Notes: generated by a model from the letters alone, not told the origin. Shown: positions 50,112 through 58,967, counted from the stretch's first letter. The stretch: DNA of 64,000 nt from Pantoea sp. Eser (GCA_009830035.1 SZZY01000002.1:186001-250000); one strand, 5' to 3'. Made by a program: numbers and translations.

Positions 50112-51005
50112 TTACAGGGTGCCGGTGCCGCCATCGGAGCACCAAACCTGGCCGGAGGAGTAACTGCTCTCCGTCGAGGCCAGCGTAACGTAGAGCGGGG
50201 CGATTTCGACCGGCTGGCCAGGGCGGCCCATCGGTGAATCGGCACCAAACTGCTTCACTTTTTCCTGTGGCTGACCGCCGCTGGATTGCAGCACGGTCCA
50301 GTATGGGCCAGGCGCGACCGCATTAACCCGGATGCCTTCGCCGCCCAGCTGTTTCGCCAGTGACTTGGTAAAGGCAACAATCGCTGCTTTGGTCTGGGCA
50401 TAATCCAGCAGAATATCGCTGGGTTTAAACGCCTGCACCGACGAGGTATTAATAATCGATGCACCGCGTGGCAGATATTCCAGCGCCGCTTTGGTGATCC
50501 AGAACATCGCATAAACGTTGGTTTTAAACGTTGCGTCAAAATCTTCGGTACTCAGGGTACGAATGGACTCATTAAACTGCTGGCGTCCGGCGTTATTAAC
50601 CAGAATATCCAGACCGCCTAATTTATCGGCCGCCTGTTTTACCAGCTGCTGACAAAATTCTTCAGAACGAATATTACCCGGAATAGCGAAGACTTTACGG
50701 CCTTCCGCTTCGATTAATTTAATCACTTCATCGGCATCGGGCTGTTCTTCAGGCAGATAGTTAATCACCACGTCTGCACCTTCACGGGCATAGGCGATGG
50801 CCACCGCACGGCCAATGCCGGAGTCGCCGCCGGTGATCAGTGCTTTACGTCCGGTCAGTAGGCCGGTGCCGCGGTAGCTGGTTTCACCGTGATCGGGAAC
50901 CGGGATCATTTTGCTGGCTAAGCCAGGCGCCTGTTGCGGTTGTTCCTCAAAAGGAGGCTTAGGAAATTGATCGAGATCGAGCGTCTTGTTCGTTGGTGTC
51001 GTCAT
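50112..51005 (-). CDS. yghA: YghA-like short-chain dehydrogenase
   Basis: The 297-residue protein is an extended SDR of the YghA type (NADP-dependent aldehyde/alcohol oxidoreductase, possibly stress-related). I take ATG 51005 (AAGGAG upstream, MTTPTNKTLDLDQFP), because the longer frame has no homology. The nucleotide motif GGDSGIGRA is at about 58-66, NNAG near 145, catalytic Ser in NTSSVQ, and YAQTK supplies Tyr and Lys. The N-terminal proline-rich extension (PKPPFEEQPQQAPG) is typical of this subgroup. Intact. Confidence 0.9.
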   Translation of the reverse strand: MTTPTNKTLDLDQFPKPPFEEQPQQAPGLASKMIPVPDHGETSYRGTGLLTGRKALITGGDSGIGRAVAIAYAREGADVVINYLPEEQPDADEVIKLIEAEGRKVFAIPGNIRSEEFCQQLVKQAADKLGGLDILVNNAGRQQFNESIRTLSTEDFDATFKTNVYAMFWITKAALEYLPRGASIINTSSVQAFKPSDILLDYAQTKAAIVAFTKSLAKQLGGEGIRVNAVAPGPYWTVLQSSGGQPQEKVKQFGADSPMGRPGQPVEIAPLYVTLASTESSYSSGQVWCSDGGTGTL

Positions 51006-51278
51006 TGTAAGCTCCTTCAACATCATTATCTGAGTGATTAAGCTTGGCACAAATGTGATATTTGTCACATCTAACTGCTTATTCATTGAGCAGTGAAGCG
51101 CCGGGTGAATTAATAATGTTGATCAAGGATAGACACAAAATCGGGATGCTGCGCCCGCCGCAGGGTGATAATTTGCGGCAATAAGTCCGCTTAATTTAAA
51201 GCGAAGCGTAAAGCAGGGAAAGGGCTATTATACCGGTACCGGCGCAAACGCACCGGCGATAAAATTAAATCGGGCGAT

Positions 51279-52083
51279 TTACCCGCCGCGTACTGAACCG
51301 CGCCACACCACATCAGCCTGATATATCCGCCGATAGCTTTGCTGTTCGGCGGTGGGCTGGAATTGATCCTGCTGCGCCTCGGTTTCGGTCAGCCAGCGTA
51401 TCGCGTCACGGGCAAACTGCTCTACCGGCTGGGCAAAGGTGGTGAGGTTGTAGGAGGACCAGCCCGATTGCAGAATATTGTCGTGACCGACAATGCACAG
51501 ATCCTCTGGAATCCGCAGGGCAAAGCGGTGGCGCAGAACACCGCGTCAGGACGGATTTTACGGGTCAGCAGCCGCTGCGCCAGGATCTGACCGCTTTCAT
51601 AGGAGGTCGAACCAAAGTGCTCAACCTGGACGCTGACCCCGTCTTTCCCCGCCGCTGCCAGAAAATCCCGCTCGCGTTTCAGCAGGCTCGGGGTACCGGT
51701 CAGTGAGTTAACAAACGCGATGCGCTGACAGCCGGCACGGATAAAGGCGTTGACCGCCATCTCCGCTGCCGGGCGCGAGTCGAGATTAATGCTGAGGGAG
51801 CCGGGCAGGGACTCATCACGGTTAATCAGCACCAGATGCTGCCCATTGCTTGTAGCAGAGCCGGGTTATCGCGCTATCAGGCATACCGGAGAGGATGATT
51901 GAGGCAATCGGCGCAGAAGTTAATCGCCTGCTGTAAGGCAGCAGAGGCCCATTCATCTGAGCGATCAGTATCAATCAGCATAGCCACCTTTCCCGCTTCC
52001 TGCAGATACTGGGTCATCCAGCGTACTAGGCTGGCGCGGTAGGGGGTGTCCACTTCAGAGGCGATCAGGCAGACAATGCCTTA
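51279..52083 (-). pseudogene. LacI-family regulator, effector domain remnant
   Basis: From about 52083 the minus strand reads NIVCLIASEVDTPYRASLVRWM, a LacI-type effector domain start, without the HTH. Frameshifts occur near 51905 and 51860. INRDESLPGSLSINLDSRPAAEMAV, RIAFVNSLTGTPSLLKRERDFLAA and GQILAQRLLTRKIRPDAVF follow. A further shift near 51530 displaces RIPEDLCIVGHDNILQSGWSSYNLTTFAQPVEQ, ending at 51279 (WRGSVRGG). It cannot bind DNA. Its target was perhaps the ABC binding-protein gene upstream of it. Confidence 0.87.
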
Positions 52084-52328
52084 AGTTAATGCATGGTTTT
52101 CTCTACTGCTGCCGTTAGCTGCTACCGTTAAACGTTTTGAGTCTGCCTGAAGTTGCAAGGGTGTGCAAAAGGTATCGCATACAAAATGTACTAAATTTGT
52201 GACAGCACCTTACAATTGATTAACATGCTGATTGACACGCCCTGAGGGTCGCCTTACTACTTTGCCTTTGCACAGCAGTGCAAAAAAAAGCGCGATCAGG
52301 CGCTATCCCCGCCCTCAAGGAGAACACC

Positions 52329-52812
52329 ATGCTTACTCATCTCTGTTCGCTGCGGCCGGTAATCTCAACATGATCTGCTCTGCGGATGTGGTGGTCTGTG
52401 AACAGATGACCCGCCAGTTCAGCCAGTCCCATCCCGACATTAGCGAGGCGCGCAATCCGCGGACCGATTATCTGGTGGGCCGGCACCGGCGATCCGCAGT
52501 ATGCAGGCAGCCGAAGAGGGCTTAACCCAGGTGTATAAATCACTGCTGCTCGACCAGCAGCAGCCGTGGTCGCAAAAAGTGGCGGAGATCTCCGGTTATC
52601 GCACGGTGGGCGTTTATGCCGGTGCGCTGGGCTGGGGTTACAAACACCCGGCTGCTGGCAGAGAAAAAGCTCAAGGTGCCGGCCTGCTGGGCCGATCTGC
52701 TCGATCCGGGCTTTAAAGGTGAAATCCAGATTGCCAATCCGAACTCCTCCGGCACCGCCTATAAAACACCCTGGCGACGTTGGTGCAGATCATGGGAGAC
52801 ACCCTCTGCGTC
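52329..52812 (+). pseudogene. ABC substrate-binding protein (Fe3+/AfuA-like), broken
   Basis: ATG 52329 after AAGGAGA begins a short, frame-shifted signal peptide. NLNMICSADVVVCEQMTRQFSQSHPDI then shows the fold of iron/2-aminoethylphosphonate-type binding proteins. A deletion near 52445 removes about 20 codons (before EARNPRTDY), and frames change near 52470, 52640 and 52770. GLTQVYKSLLLDQQQPW, VGVYAGALGW, VPACWADLLDPGFKGEIQIANPNSSGTAYKT are family features. Homology ends near 52812, about half the normal length. Confidence 0.85.
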
Positions 52813-53311
52813 ATGATGAAACACCGCCAGCGGTCCGCGGTTTTCACTGCCGATAGTTGTCGCAAGGAGGATTGCAGCAAATAATAGCCGGCGATACGGT
52901 TAAAGGCTGGCACAGAGAAAAACATTTCCCGCATTGGTCGCGGGCAGTTTCAGAGAGAGAACGCAGAAATAGAATCCGGGGAATGATGTATGGACGTTGG
53001 TTGGCTAAGATAAGCATGAAGGTGAAGTGGTGAAGTATTGAGTCAGCCAGGATCAATCGCCGAATGACAGCAAACGGCAGAATTGAGCGATATCCGGCCA
53101 TCATAATCAGGCGGTTATCTAAATGCGCTTAATCTATCTTATGTTAAATTAACATTCTCACACAGAGTGCCAGACTCTCGCGCCTACCCCCTGCTGCACA
53201 TTCCTTTACTGCTCCGCCACATCAGAGCGGTCACCACGCGTCGTTGGATGAGAGATGACGATAAACTCAATGCGCTATCAGAGTCGTTTCGCGCCTGATG
53301 CTTTGCCTGTG
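52813..53311. other. Unassigned eroded sequence
   Basis: I support no gene in these 499 bases. An 86-codon minus-strand open frame (52844-53104) has no recognisable features. The stretch includes a near-perfect palindrome ATGTTAA-A-TTAACAT (53141-53155). It probably represents the remains of the deletion between the ABC binding protein and the flavin oxidoreductase. Confidence 0.4.
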
Positions 53312-53571
53312 GCGGGATTTCAATCCCCTGCCTTGCGTTTGCCCGCGATATTCGTGAGCAGGTATCCATTCCGGTGATTGTGGTTGGTCTGATCACCGAG
53401 CCGCAGCAGGCGGAAGATCTGCTGCAACAGGGTGAAGCCGATCTGGTGGCACTGGCACGCGGTATTGGTATTCTCTACGATCCGCGCTGGACGGTAAAGT
53501 CCGGGTTCCGGCAGCAATATCTGCGATCAGAACCGCACGACGTCAAAGGCATCCTGACCGGCGACGAATAA
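53312..53571 (+). pseudogene. Old-yellow-enzyme family, C-terminal remnant
   Basis: The frame reads FARDIREQVSIPVIVVGLIT, then EPQQAEDLLQQGEADLVALARGI and YDPRWTVKS, the phosphate-binding end of NADH:flavin oxidoreductases (YqjM/NemA-like TIM barrel). An extra pair of codons (GIGILYDP instead of the usual GxLYDP) is visible. The N-terminal two thirds, with FMN and catalytic residues, are absent. Stop at 53569-53571. Confidence 0.85.
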
Positions 53572-53618
53572 GCACATCGGCAGGCCGTCGTGAGGCGGCC
53601 TGCCAGCCAGATTGGGTG

Positions 53619-54203
53619 CTAAAGAATGCCTTTCAGCCGCAGATGTTGCAGCAGCATGATGGTTTTCGCATCCATGATTTCACCGTCTGTTATCGCCTGC
53701 AGCGCCTGGTCAAAATCCATCTCCAGTACCTCGATATCTTCCCCCTCTTCAGCGATACCGCCGCCCTCACCGCTGCGCTGCCGATCGGCATATTCGGCGA
53801 TAAAGAAGTAGAGCTTCTCAGTGACCGAGCCGGGACTCATAAAGGCTTCAAACACCTTCTCCACCTGCGTGACGCGAAAACCGGTCTCCTCTTCGGCTTC
53901 GGCGACGATGCGCGCTTCCGGCGAGGCGTTATCCAGTAATCCCGCCGCCGCTTCAATCAGGAAACCGTCATGACCGTTAAGGTAGATTGGAAAACGGAAC
54001 TGGCGCGTCAGCACTACACTTTTTTTGTCACGGTTATAAAGCAGGACCACCGCACCGTTGCCCCGGTCATAAGCTTCCCGGCTCTGCTCCTGCCATTGCC
54101 CATCACGCCGTAACAGCGAAAAGGTGTATTTCTTCAGGGTGTACCAGTTATCCGACAGCAACTGCTCGCTGATGATGCGCACACGGTCACGGTTCTGCTG
54201 CAT
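53619..54203 (-). CDS. nudK: NudK, GDP-mannose pyrophosphatase
   Basis: NudK is a Nudix hydrolase cleaving GDP-mannose and related sugars. 194 residues, ATG 54203 with GGAG upstream. YDRGNGAVVLLYN and RQFRFP precede the Nudix box GLLDNASPEARIVAEAEEETGF (about 90-111), where the AEAEEETG half conforms and the first half is NudK-type. The E. coli protein is 191 residues. The frame is intact. It is divergent from a DeoR-type regulator, with an 81-bp shared promoter region. Confidence 0.88.
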   Translation of the reverse strand: MQQNRDRVRIISEQLLSDNWYTLKKYTFSLLRRDGQWQEQSREAYDRGNGAVVLLYNRDKKSVVLTRQFRFPIYLNGHDGFLIEAAAGLLDNASPEARIVAEAEEETGFRVTQVEKVFEAFMSPGSVTEKLYFFIAEYADRQRSGEGGGIAEEGEDIEVLEMDFDQALQAITDGEIMDAKTIMLLQHLRLKGIL

Positions 54204-54284
54204 AGTGATCTCCTCGATGAGTGGACAGCGGTAACGCTATCATGCACAATCGTGCAATATCAAGCAAAAGAGGCAGGCACGGTG

Positions 54285-55034
54285 ATGTTATCAGGACAAC
54301 GTAAACAGGCGATTCTGGCGCTGCTCGCCAGCGAAAAACAGGTGCAGTCACGCGATCTCAGCCAGCGATTTGGCGTCTCAGAAGACTCTGTGCGCCGGGA
54401 TTTGCGCGAAATGGCTGCTGAAGGATTGCTGCAGCGGGTCCATGGCGGCGCCCTGCCGGTGTCTGCCGCACTGGTAGGATTTGAAACACGCAAAAGCGTG
54501 CAAACCGACTCAAAACGCGCAATTGCGCGGAAAGCCGTTGCGCTGATTCAGCCCGGACAGATCGTGCTGATCGATGGCGGGACCACCAGCGCTGAACTAG
54601 TGCCACTGCTGCCCGCAGCGCTGGATTTTACCGCGGTGACCCACAGCCCGAGCGTAGCGCTGGCGCTGGCCGATCATCCGCGCGTCGAAGTGATCCTGAT
54701 TGGCGGCCAGCTTTATAAGCACTCGGTGGTGGCGGTCGGCGCGGCGATGCTGGAATCGATCAACCGCATCAATGCCGATCTGTTTTTTTTGGGGGTGACC
54801 GGTGTGCATCCGGCAGCAGGCTTTACCACCGGTAATTTCGAAGAAGCTACGGTAAAACGTGCGCTGGCCGCTCGGGCAGCGGAAACCGTGGTGATGGCCT
54901 CTGCGGAGAAACTCAATTCCGCTTCAGCCTTTGCGATTGGCGATCTCTCGCTGGCCAGTACGCTGGTGGTCGACACGTCGCCGGGCGAGCCGCTGCGCCA
55001 GGCTCTGACCGCCCACGGAGTCACTCTTATCTGA
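54285..55034 (+). CDS. DeoR-family transcriptional regulator
   Basis: A 249-residue repressor with an N-terminal DeoR HTH (QRKQAILALLASEKQVQSRDLSQRFGVSEDSVRRDLREM, about 4-45; signature GLLQRVHGGALP) and a sugar-phosphate sensor domain (IDGGTTSAELVPLLP, FLGVTGVHPAAGFTTGNFEEATVKRAL). I use ATG 54285 (MLSGQRKQ), since the preceding 11 codons lack homology. It probably senses a sugar phosphate. Its target may be nudK or the racemase, both adjacent. Intact. Confidence 0.85.
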   Translation: MLSGQRKQAILALLASEKQVQSRDLSQRFGVSEDSVRRDLREMAAEGLLQRVHGGALPVSAALVGFETRKSVQTDSKRAIARKAVALIQPGQIVLIDGGTTSAELVPLLPAALDFTAVTHSPSVALALADHPRVEVILIGGQLYKHSVVAVGAAMLESINRINADLFFLGVTGVHPAAGFTTGNFEEATVKRALAARAAETVVMASAEKLNSASAFAIGDLSLASTLVVDTSPGEPLRQALTAHGVTLI

Positions 55035-55651
55035 GGGCGTAACAGGCCTGTAAAGCCAGATGGGGCGCGGTCAGCGGTCGCTGGCTGACAGCAAACTGCT
55101 GCGCCACCGGCGTCATCGAGCTTTGCGCCAATGCCACCTGACCCGCGCCCTGCTGATAAGCCTGCTGCACCGCGTCCGCAATCAGGGCAAAATAACGCGC
55201 ACTATCACCGGTTTTAAAGGCTGCCCAGGCGCCCTCCACCAGCCGGACCTCAACTTCGCCGCCCGGCCGGCAAAACAATGATCGGGTCGCGCCAAGCGTC
55301 GATTCCGCAGCACAGAGTGCAACCGAGGGACCCTTATGACGCTGCAGCGCCTCAGCCAGCATTTTATCGCTGCGCGGTATCCAGCCATGCTGACCGGCAG
55401 TGACAAAATCATCGGCGACCGGTGCGAGGGTTGAGCAGGTGATCACTATCGCATCCATCTGCGGCAGCAAGGCATCAATCAGCCGGGCGATCCGGGCGCG
55501 CAGTTCTGCCGTCATGCCGCCGCTCCGCCTCCGCCAGCCAGTCAGGCATCACCAGGTGGTTAAGCGGGCGTGCAGTGGTCGCCAGCGAGGCGGCAGCGTC
55601 ATCAAAAATGGCGATATTACTGGCCGCAGTATGAAGACAGAGCAGATTCAT
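55027..55651 (-). pseudogene. Asp/Glu racemase-family protein, one frameshift
   Basis: ATG 55651 reads MNLLCLHTAASNIAIFDDAAASL, then LVMPDWLAEAERR, and a single-base loss near 55517 shifts the frame. The rest, from MTAELRARIARLIDALLPQM through AIVITCSTLAPVADDF (first catalytic Cys region) to LAQSSMTPVAQQF, is open to 55027. Only one lesion is seen, so this is the youngest pseudogene candidate here, or an artefact. The product is an Asp/Glu/hydantoin racemase superfamily protein without a known substrate. Confidence 0.75.
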
Positions 55652-55708
55652 GGTTCTCTCCGGGCAGGGGTACGTGGGGTGAGGGAGCAGCTAACAGACT
55701 TAACCGGT

Positions 55709-56167
55709 TTAACCGCCCTGTCCAGCGCTTAAGGCTTCAGGTGAGGCCACCGGCAATATCGCAAAACGATCCAGCAGCGCCGCCCGATGGGTGGAATCCG
55801 CTAACCGGCCGAGCCGGATAGCCACATCAAAACGGCCAGAAATCAGATCGTCAGTCGCGGTCGAGGCGACGTGCCGGATACGCAGATCGGGATGCTGCCG
55901 CTGAAAGGCAGTGAGCTCCGGAATTATCAATCGCGCTGCACGTCTTCAAGCATCCCCTGCGCATCCTGCAACAGCGTCACGCTGCGTCGATAAAAGACGT
56001 CGCCTGCCGCAGTCAGCGCCAGCCGTCGGGTGGTGCGCAGCAGCAGGCTCACGCCCAGCTCCGCTTCAAGCTGCCGCAGGCTGAAACTCACTGCCGCTTT
56101 AGTCTGACCGAGCGAGGCGGCGGCTGCGGTAAAACTGCCGCTCTCCACCACCGCCACAAACATCGCC
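55709..56167 (-). pseudogene. LysR regulator, truncated with internal deletion
   Basis: The minus strand begins at AMFVAVVESGSFTAAAASLGQTKAAVSFSLRQLEAEL (HTH), without its first codons, because a deletion at about 56167 fused it to an MFS gene. After GMLEDVQRD about 20 codons are lost and the frame changes to MIIPELTAFQRQHPDLRI. ISGRFDVAIRLGRLADSTHRAALLDRFAILPVASPEAL follows, then a stop at 55709, so the C-terminal third is gone too. Confidence 0.87.
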
Positions 56168-56799
56168 ACTCACCAGCCGCACCCTGGTGTGCAACGCGCT
56201 GGGCTACTTCTCCTTCCTTCTACATCACCTTTACCCTGGTGACGTGGATGCCGAAATACCTGCAGGATAATTTCCATTACGACCTGCATTCGCTGTGGTA
56301 CGTGGCGATGATCCCGTGGAGCGGTGCCTGTGTGACCGTGCTGCTGGGCGGACGCATCGCGGATACCCTGCTGGCCCGATTTAATAACCTGCGGCTGGCG
56401 CGCAACCTGTTCGCCGCGGTCACGCTGTGCGGCACCGCCTGTTGCTTTATGGCGATCTCTTACGTGTCGTCAGCCGCCGGGATTATTGCCCTGATGACGC
56501 TGGGCAACGCGCTCAACGCGCTGGTGAATAACGTCTACTGGTCGGTGGTGATTGACGTCACACCGAAAGCTTCGGTCGGCACCTACAGCGGCATGACGCT
56601 GGCGATTGCCAATCTGGCCGCGATTATCTCGCCGATGTTATGCGGCTGGCTGGCGGAATATTACGGCTACAACGCGATGTTTACCGTCACAGCGCTGATC
56701 GCGTTTGGCAGTATGCTGGTGATGACCCTGCTGCAGCCGGAAAAACCGCTGGTCGCTGATACCGCGTCGTCTGAGGTGGCGGAGACGTCGGTGGCATGA
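56167..56799 (+). pseudogene. MFS transporter, C-terminal half
   Basis: Sequence from TLVCNALGYFSF (one small shift near 56220) through YITFTLVTWMPKYLQDNFHYDLHSLW, IPWSGACVTVLLGGRIADTLL and VGTYSGMTLAIANLAAIISPMLCGWLAEYYGY is the second six-helix half of an anion:cation symporter-type MFS protein (ACS family). The first half was removed in the deletion that also truncated the LysR gene. The two were probably a divergent regulator/transporter pair. Stop at 56797-56799. Confidence 0.83.
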
Positions 56800-56832
56800 T
56801 GGTTGTCGCCCCGGTTCGCGCCGGGGCGACCG

Positions 56833-57277
56833 CTACGCGGTCCGGCAGTCGTGACGCTCGCAGAACTGTTCAATATCATCGCCCTGCTGAAAGTCCGCCA
56901 GGTTAGCCAGCAGTTTCTCCAGTGGCCAGTCCCACCAGGCAATACGCTGCAGCCGGGCGGCAAAGAAACCGCGATCGCGTTGGGCGTCAGGGTGGTAATA
57001 CTCCGGGCAGTAGATGAAGCAATGCTGAGAGGCGCGATCCATCGGATGATTAAGCGCCGATGCGCACTTGATTGGCGATGGCGCAGAAGCGGCCAATCTG
57101 GCTATCGGCGATGCTGCAATGCTCCCCGACGTAAGAGAAGTCCCCCAGCTCGCAATATTCCAGCGCGCTGTGGGCCAGAATTTTACACTGCTGGCCGATG
57201 TGGGTTTCACGCAGGCGCACACTCTCATCAATCCTTGTGTGCTGGAGTCTGGCGGGTATAACGGTGGCAACTGACAT
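56833..57277 (-). pseudogene. Hexapeptide-repeat acyltransferase, broken
   Basis: ATG 57277 begins MSVATVIPARLQHTRIDESV. A left-handed beta-helix start (VRLRETHIGQQCKI, CELGDFSYVGEHCSIADSQIGRFCAIANQVRIGA) follows. A frameshift near 57055 leads to ALNHPMDRASQH, typical of xenobiotic/phosphonate-associated acetyltransferases (CatB/Vat-like). The middle hexapeptide coil with the catalytic His region is deleted, and the end is the conserved IAWWDWPLEKLLANLADFQQGDDIEQFCERH. It is clearly inactive, and the substrate is unknown. Confidence 0.82.
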
Positions 57278-57365
57278 AACACTCCCGATCGCGAAAGGTT
57301 ACGCCAGGCTGGCGTCACGCTGTCGCTACACTCTACCCGGCCAGCATGACAGCCAATTGACAGCG

Positions 57366-57390
57366 AAAAAAGCGGAGTGGTTAGCTCCGC
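57366..57390 (-). terminator. Terminator of tisB-like mRNA
   Basis: Minus strand GCGGAG-CTAACCA-CTCCGC is followed by TTTTTT, 18 nt after the peptide stop. It gives an mRNA of about 345 nt from the LexA-box promoter. Confidence 0.85.
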
Positions 57391-57407
57391 CTTGATTCAA
57401 GTTCCGG

Positions 57408-57497
57408 TTAACCTGCGTGACCGGTCAGTTGCATAAGGGCAACGATGATCTGCAAGATGACCCTGATGAGATCCAGAATCAGCTTAGTCAGTTCCAT
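57408..57497 (-). CDS. tisB: TisB-like SOS membrane-peptide toxin
   Basis: ATG 57497 encodes 29 residues (MELTKLILDLIRVILQIIVA, then LMQLTGHAG): one amphipathic-hydrophobic helix with a Leu/Ile/Val face and few charges (E2, K5, D9, R12). E. coli TisB is also 29 residues, with the same MxLxxxILxLI...LQL pattern. TisB inserts into the inner membrane, collapses the proton-motive force and produces persisters during SOS. AGGAGAAGGA lies 5-12 nt before ATG, partly buried in a CTCCTG/CAGGAG hairpin. A LexA-type box lies about 220 nt upstream, with an antisense RNA gene divergent to it. Alternatives (another type I toxin, for example ShoB-like) are possible, but the whole arrangement fits TisB best. 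Intact. Confidence 0.78.
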   Translation of the reverse strand: MELTKLILDLIRVILQIIVALMQLTGHAG

Positions 57498-57507
57498 CAC
57501 TTTCCTT

Positions 57508-57522
57508 CTCCTGTAACAGGAG
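57508..57522 (-). promoter_or_regulatory. Hairpin sequestering the tisB ribosome site
   Basis: Minus strand CTCCTG-TTA-CAGGAG is a perfect 6-bp stem whose 3' arm contains the AGGAG of the peptide's Shine-Dalgarno region. In E. coli the tisB start is also sequestered and needs an upstream ribosome standby site. Confidence 0.6.
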
Positions 57523-57587
57523 CGCGCTGTTCGGCAACCGGCAACCGAGGCTTTGACTCTACCCGCCGGGCGCCTAAGCACATCTTT

Positions 57588-57603
57588 GTGGAGAGGGCTG
57601 AGC
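57588..57603 (-). promoter_or_regulatory. Antisense target in tisB leader
   Basis: The leader RNA here is complementary to bases 57783-57798 of the divergent RNA at 15 of 16 positions (8 paired, one mismatch, 7 paired). It lies about 90-105 nt before the peptide start and 108-123 nt after the predicted mRNA start, the location expected for an IstR-1 target/standby region. Confidence 0.75.
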
Positions 57604-57714
57604 GGCACTCATGGTTAAAGCCACAGGCCAGCACCACCTGATGCCTGCCGGGATTTTGGAAACCGTGCCCCTGGGAGCGGCCAGTCGACAATGAGGCTTC
57701 GCTCAACACTCAGC

Positions 57715-57734
57715 ACATGTATAAAAATACAGTA
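57715..57734. promoter_or_regulatory. LexA (SOS) box of the tisB-like gene
   Basis: Minus strand TACTGTATTTTTATACATGT matches the SOS consensus TACTGTATATATATACAGTA at 15 of 20 positions. The core CTGT-N8-ACAG has one mismatch (ACAT). The box overlaps the probable -10 (TATACA, 57718-57723) of the minus-strand promoter, a classical repressor position. Confidence 0.72.
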
Positions 57735-57746
57735 TTTTAGCGAAAC

Positions 57747-57775
57747 TTGAAATCCTTAGCCGCACATTTTACACT
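57747..57775 (+). promoter_or_regulatory. Promoter of the istR-like RNA
   Basis: TTGAAA (57747-57752), a 17-nt spacer and TACACT (57770-57775) form a good sigma70 promoter just outside the LexA box, pointing away from tisB. Start predicted at about 57782. It carries no LexA box, so it should be constitutive, as for IstR-1. Confidence 0.7.
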
Positions 57776-57781
57776 CTGCTG

Positions 57782-57873
57782 AGTGGAGAGTGCTGAGCAC
57801 CTCGTTCGCAGCGCGGTTACCAGCCGGGTAGCGAACAAAAAAAGGATTTGGCGTAATGCCAAATCCTTTTTTT
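57782..57873 (+). ncRNA. istR: IstR-like antisense antitoxin RNA
   Basis: The predicted 92-nt RNA starts with an unstructured GAGTGGAGAGTGCTGAGCACC, of which 16 bases (57783-57798) pair with the tisB leader apart from one mismatch. A stem-loop GTTCGC ... GCGAAC follows, and then a 12-bp terminator hairpin (AAAGGATTTGGC/GCCAAATCC) with T7. E. coli IstR-1 (about 75 nt) has the same plan: constitutive promoter divergent to tisAB, 5' single-stranded antisense region, strong terminator. The sequence was judged by eye and expression is inferred. Confidence 0.72.
57837..57873. terminator. Bidirectional terminator, istR / sorbosone dehydrogenase
   Basis: AAAGGATTTGGC-GTAAT-GCCAAATCCTTT with T7 on the right and A7 on the left. 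It ends the istR-like RNA and, on the minus strand, the dehydrogenase operon. Confidence 0.92.
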
Positions 57874-57891
57874 ATGCCGGTCATAAACCGC

Positions 57892-58955
57892 TTAGTTGGC
57901 GGCGCTGATCCGCCAGACGGTATTGCCGGCATCATCGGCGATCAATACGCCGCCCTGCTGGTCGCTGGCCAGGCCAACCGGTAGTCCCCGCACCTGCTTC
58001 TCATCTTCCGTCAGGAAGCCGGACACCACCGTTTGTGGCTGCCCTCTACCGGCTTACCGTTTTCAAACTTCACCCACACCACCTTGTAGCCGTTGAGCGG
58101 CGTGCGGTTCCAGCTGCCGTGCTCACTGATGAAGGCACCACCGAGATACTGCGGCATGTTATCAGCGCTGTAAAACAGCAGTCCGAGCGGCGCGACGTGC
58201 GAGCTGAGCGCGCAATCCGCTTCTATCGCCTTCTCAACCAGGTCAGGACGCTGCGGTTCAGCGCGGCTATCGACATGCTGACTAAAGTAGCTGTAGGGCC
58301 AGCCGTAGAAGCCTTTGTCCTGCACCGAGGTCAGATAGTCCGGCACCAGATCGGAACCGATTTCGTCACGCTCGTTGACGATGACCCACAGTTTGTCACT
58401 TTGCGGTTCCCACTGTAAGCCGGTCGGATTACGCAGTCCGCTGGCGTAGATGCGGCTGGCGCCGCTGGCGGCGTCCACTTCCAGCACCGCCGCACGCCGG
58501 TATTCGGCACCGATGCCGTTTTCGGTGACGTTACTGTTGGAGCCGACGCCGACATACAGTTTGCTGCCGTCCGGGCTGGCTAACAGCGCTTTAGTCCAGT
58601 GGTGGTTAATCGGGCCGCCCGGCAGTTCGGTCACCTCTTCCGGTAGGGTGTGGTCGGCTTCGCCGGCCCGTTTCGTTTGATTCCGCCACCAGCACATCGT
58701 TATTCGGCAACACATAGACCTGACGCGGATGCTGCAGATTCTGGGCGATTTTCTCGATTTTCAGCCCCTGCGCCACTTTTGGCATTTCGCCCGCTTTCCA
58801 CGCGTGCCTTCCGGCACCTGCATTGGCGGCATAAAGAAGTTCTGCGCCTGCGGCAGTTCCGGGTTGGGTCCAGTCTGTTTCTGCGGATCGACCAGCGCGC
58901 CATCATCACAGCCCACCAGCAGAGCCGTCAGGATAGATTTATGCTGCATTTTCAT
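57892..58955 (-). pseudogene. Sorbosone/PQQ glucose dehydrogenase-like, broken
   Basis: ATG 58955 (GGAGGAG upstream) gives a lipoprotein-like start MKMQHKSILTALLVGC, with the lipobox Cys followed by DDGA. After MPPMQVPEGT a frameshift near 58798 is followed by the blade segments of a six-bladed propeller (HPRQVYVLPNNDVLVAE). Another shift near 58685 precedes LPGGPINHHWTKALLASPDGSKLYVGVGSNSN, NPTGLQWEPQSDKLWVIVNERDEIG and GAFISEHGSWNRTPLNGYKVVWV. A last shift near 58030 displaces VRGLPVGLASDQQGGVLIADDAGNTVWRI. Three frameshifts inactivate it. Confidence 0.88.
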
Positions 58956-58967
58956 GGTGGCTCCTCC

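Noticed and set aside
52844..53104. 86-codon minus-strand open frame in the gap after the Fe3+ binding-protein remnant
   Set aside because: There is no recognisable domain, no convincing Shine-Dalgarno and a composition unlike neighbouring genes. It is probably a chance frame in eroded DNA.
53141..53155. Palindrome ATGTTAA-A-TTAACAT as an operator
   Set aside because: It lies in eroded non-coding sequence with no adjacent intact gene, and an AT-rich palindrome of this size can occur by chance.
57497..57709. 70-codon minus-strand open frame preceding the 29-residue peptide
   Set aside because: It covers the leader of the tisB-like mRNA, including the antisense target. E. coli has a comparable untranslated tisA frame. 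No good ribosome site was seen.
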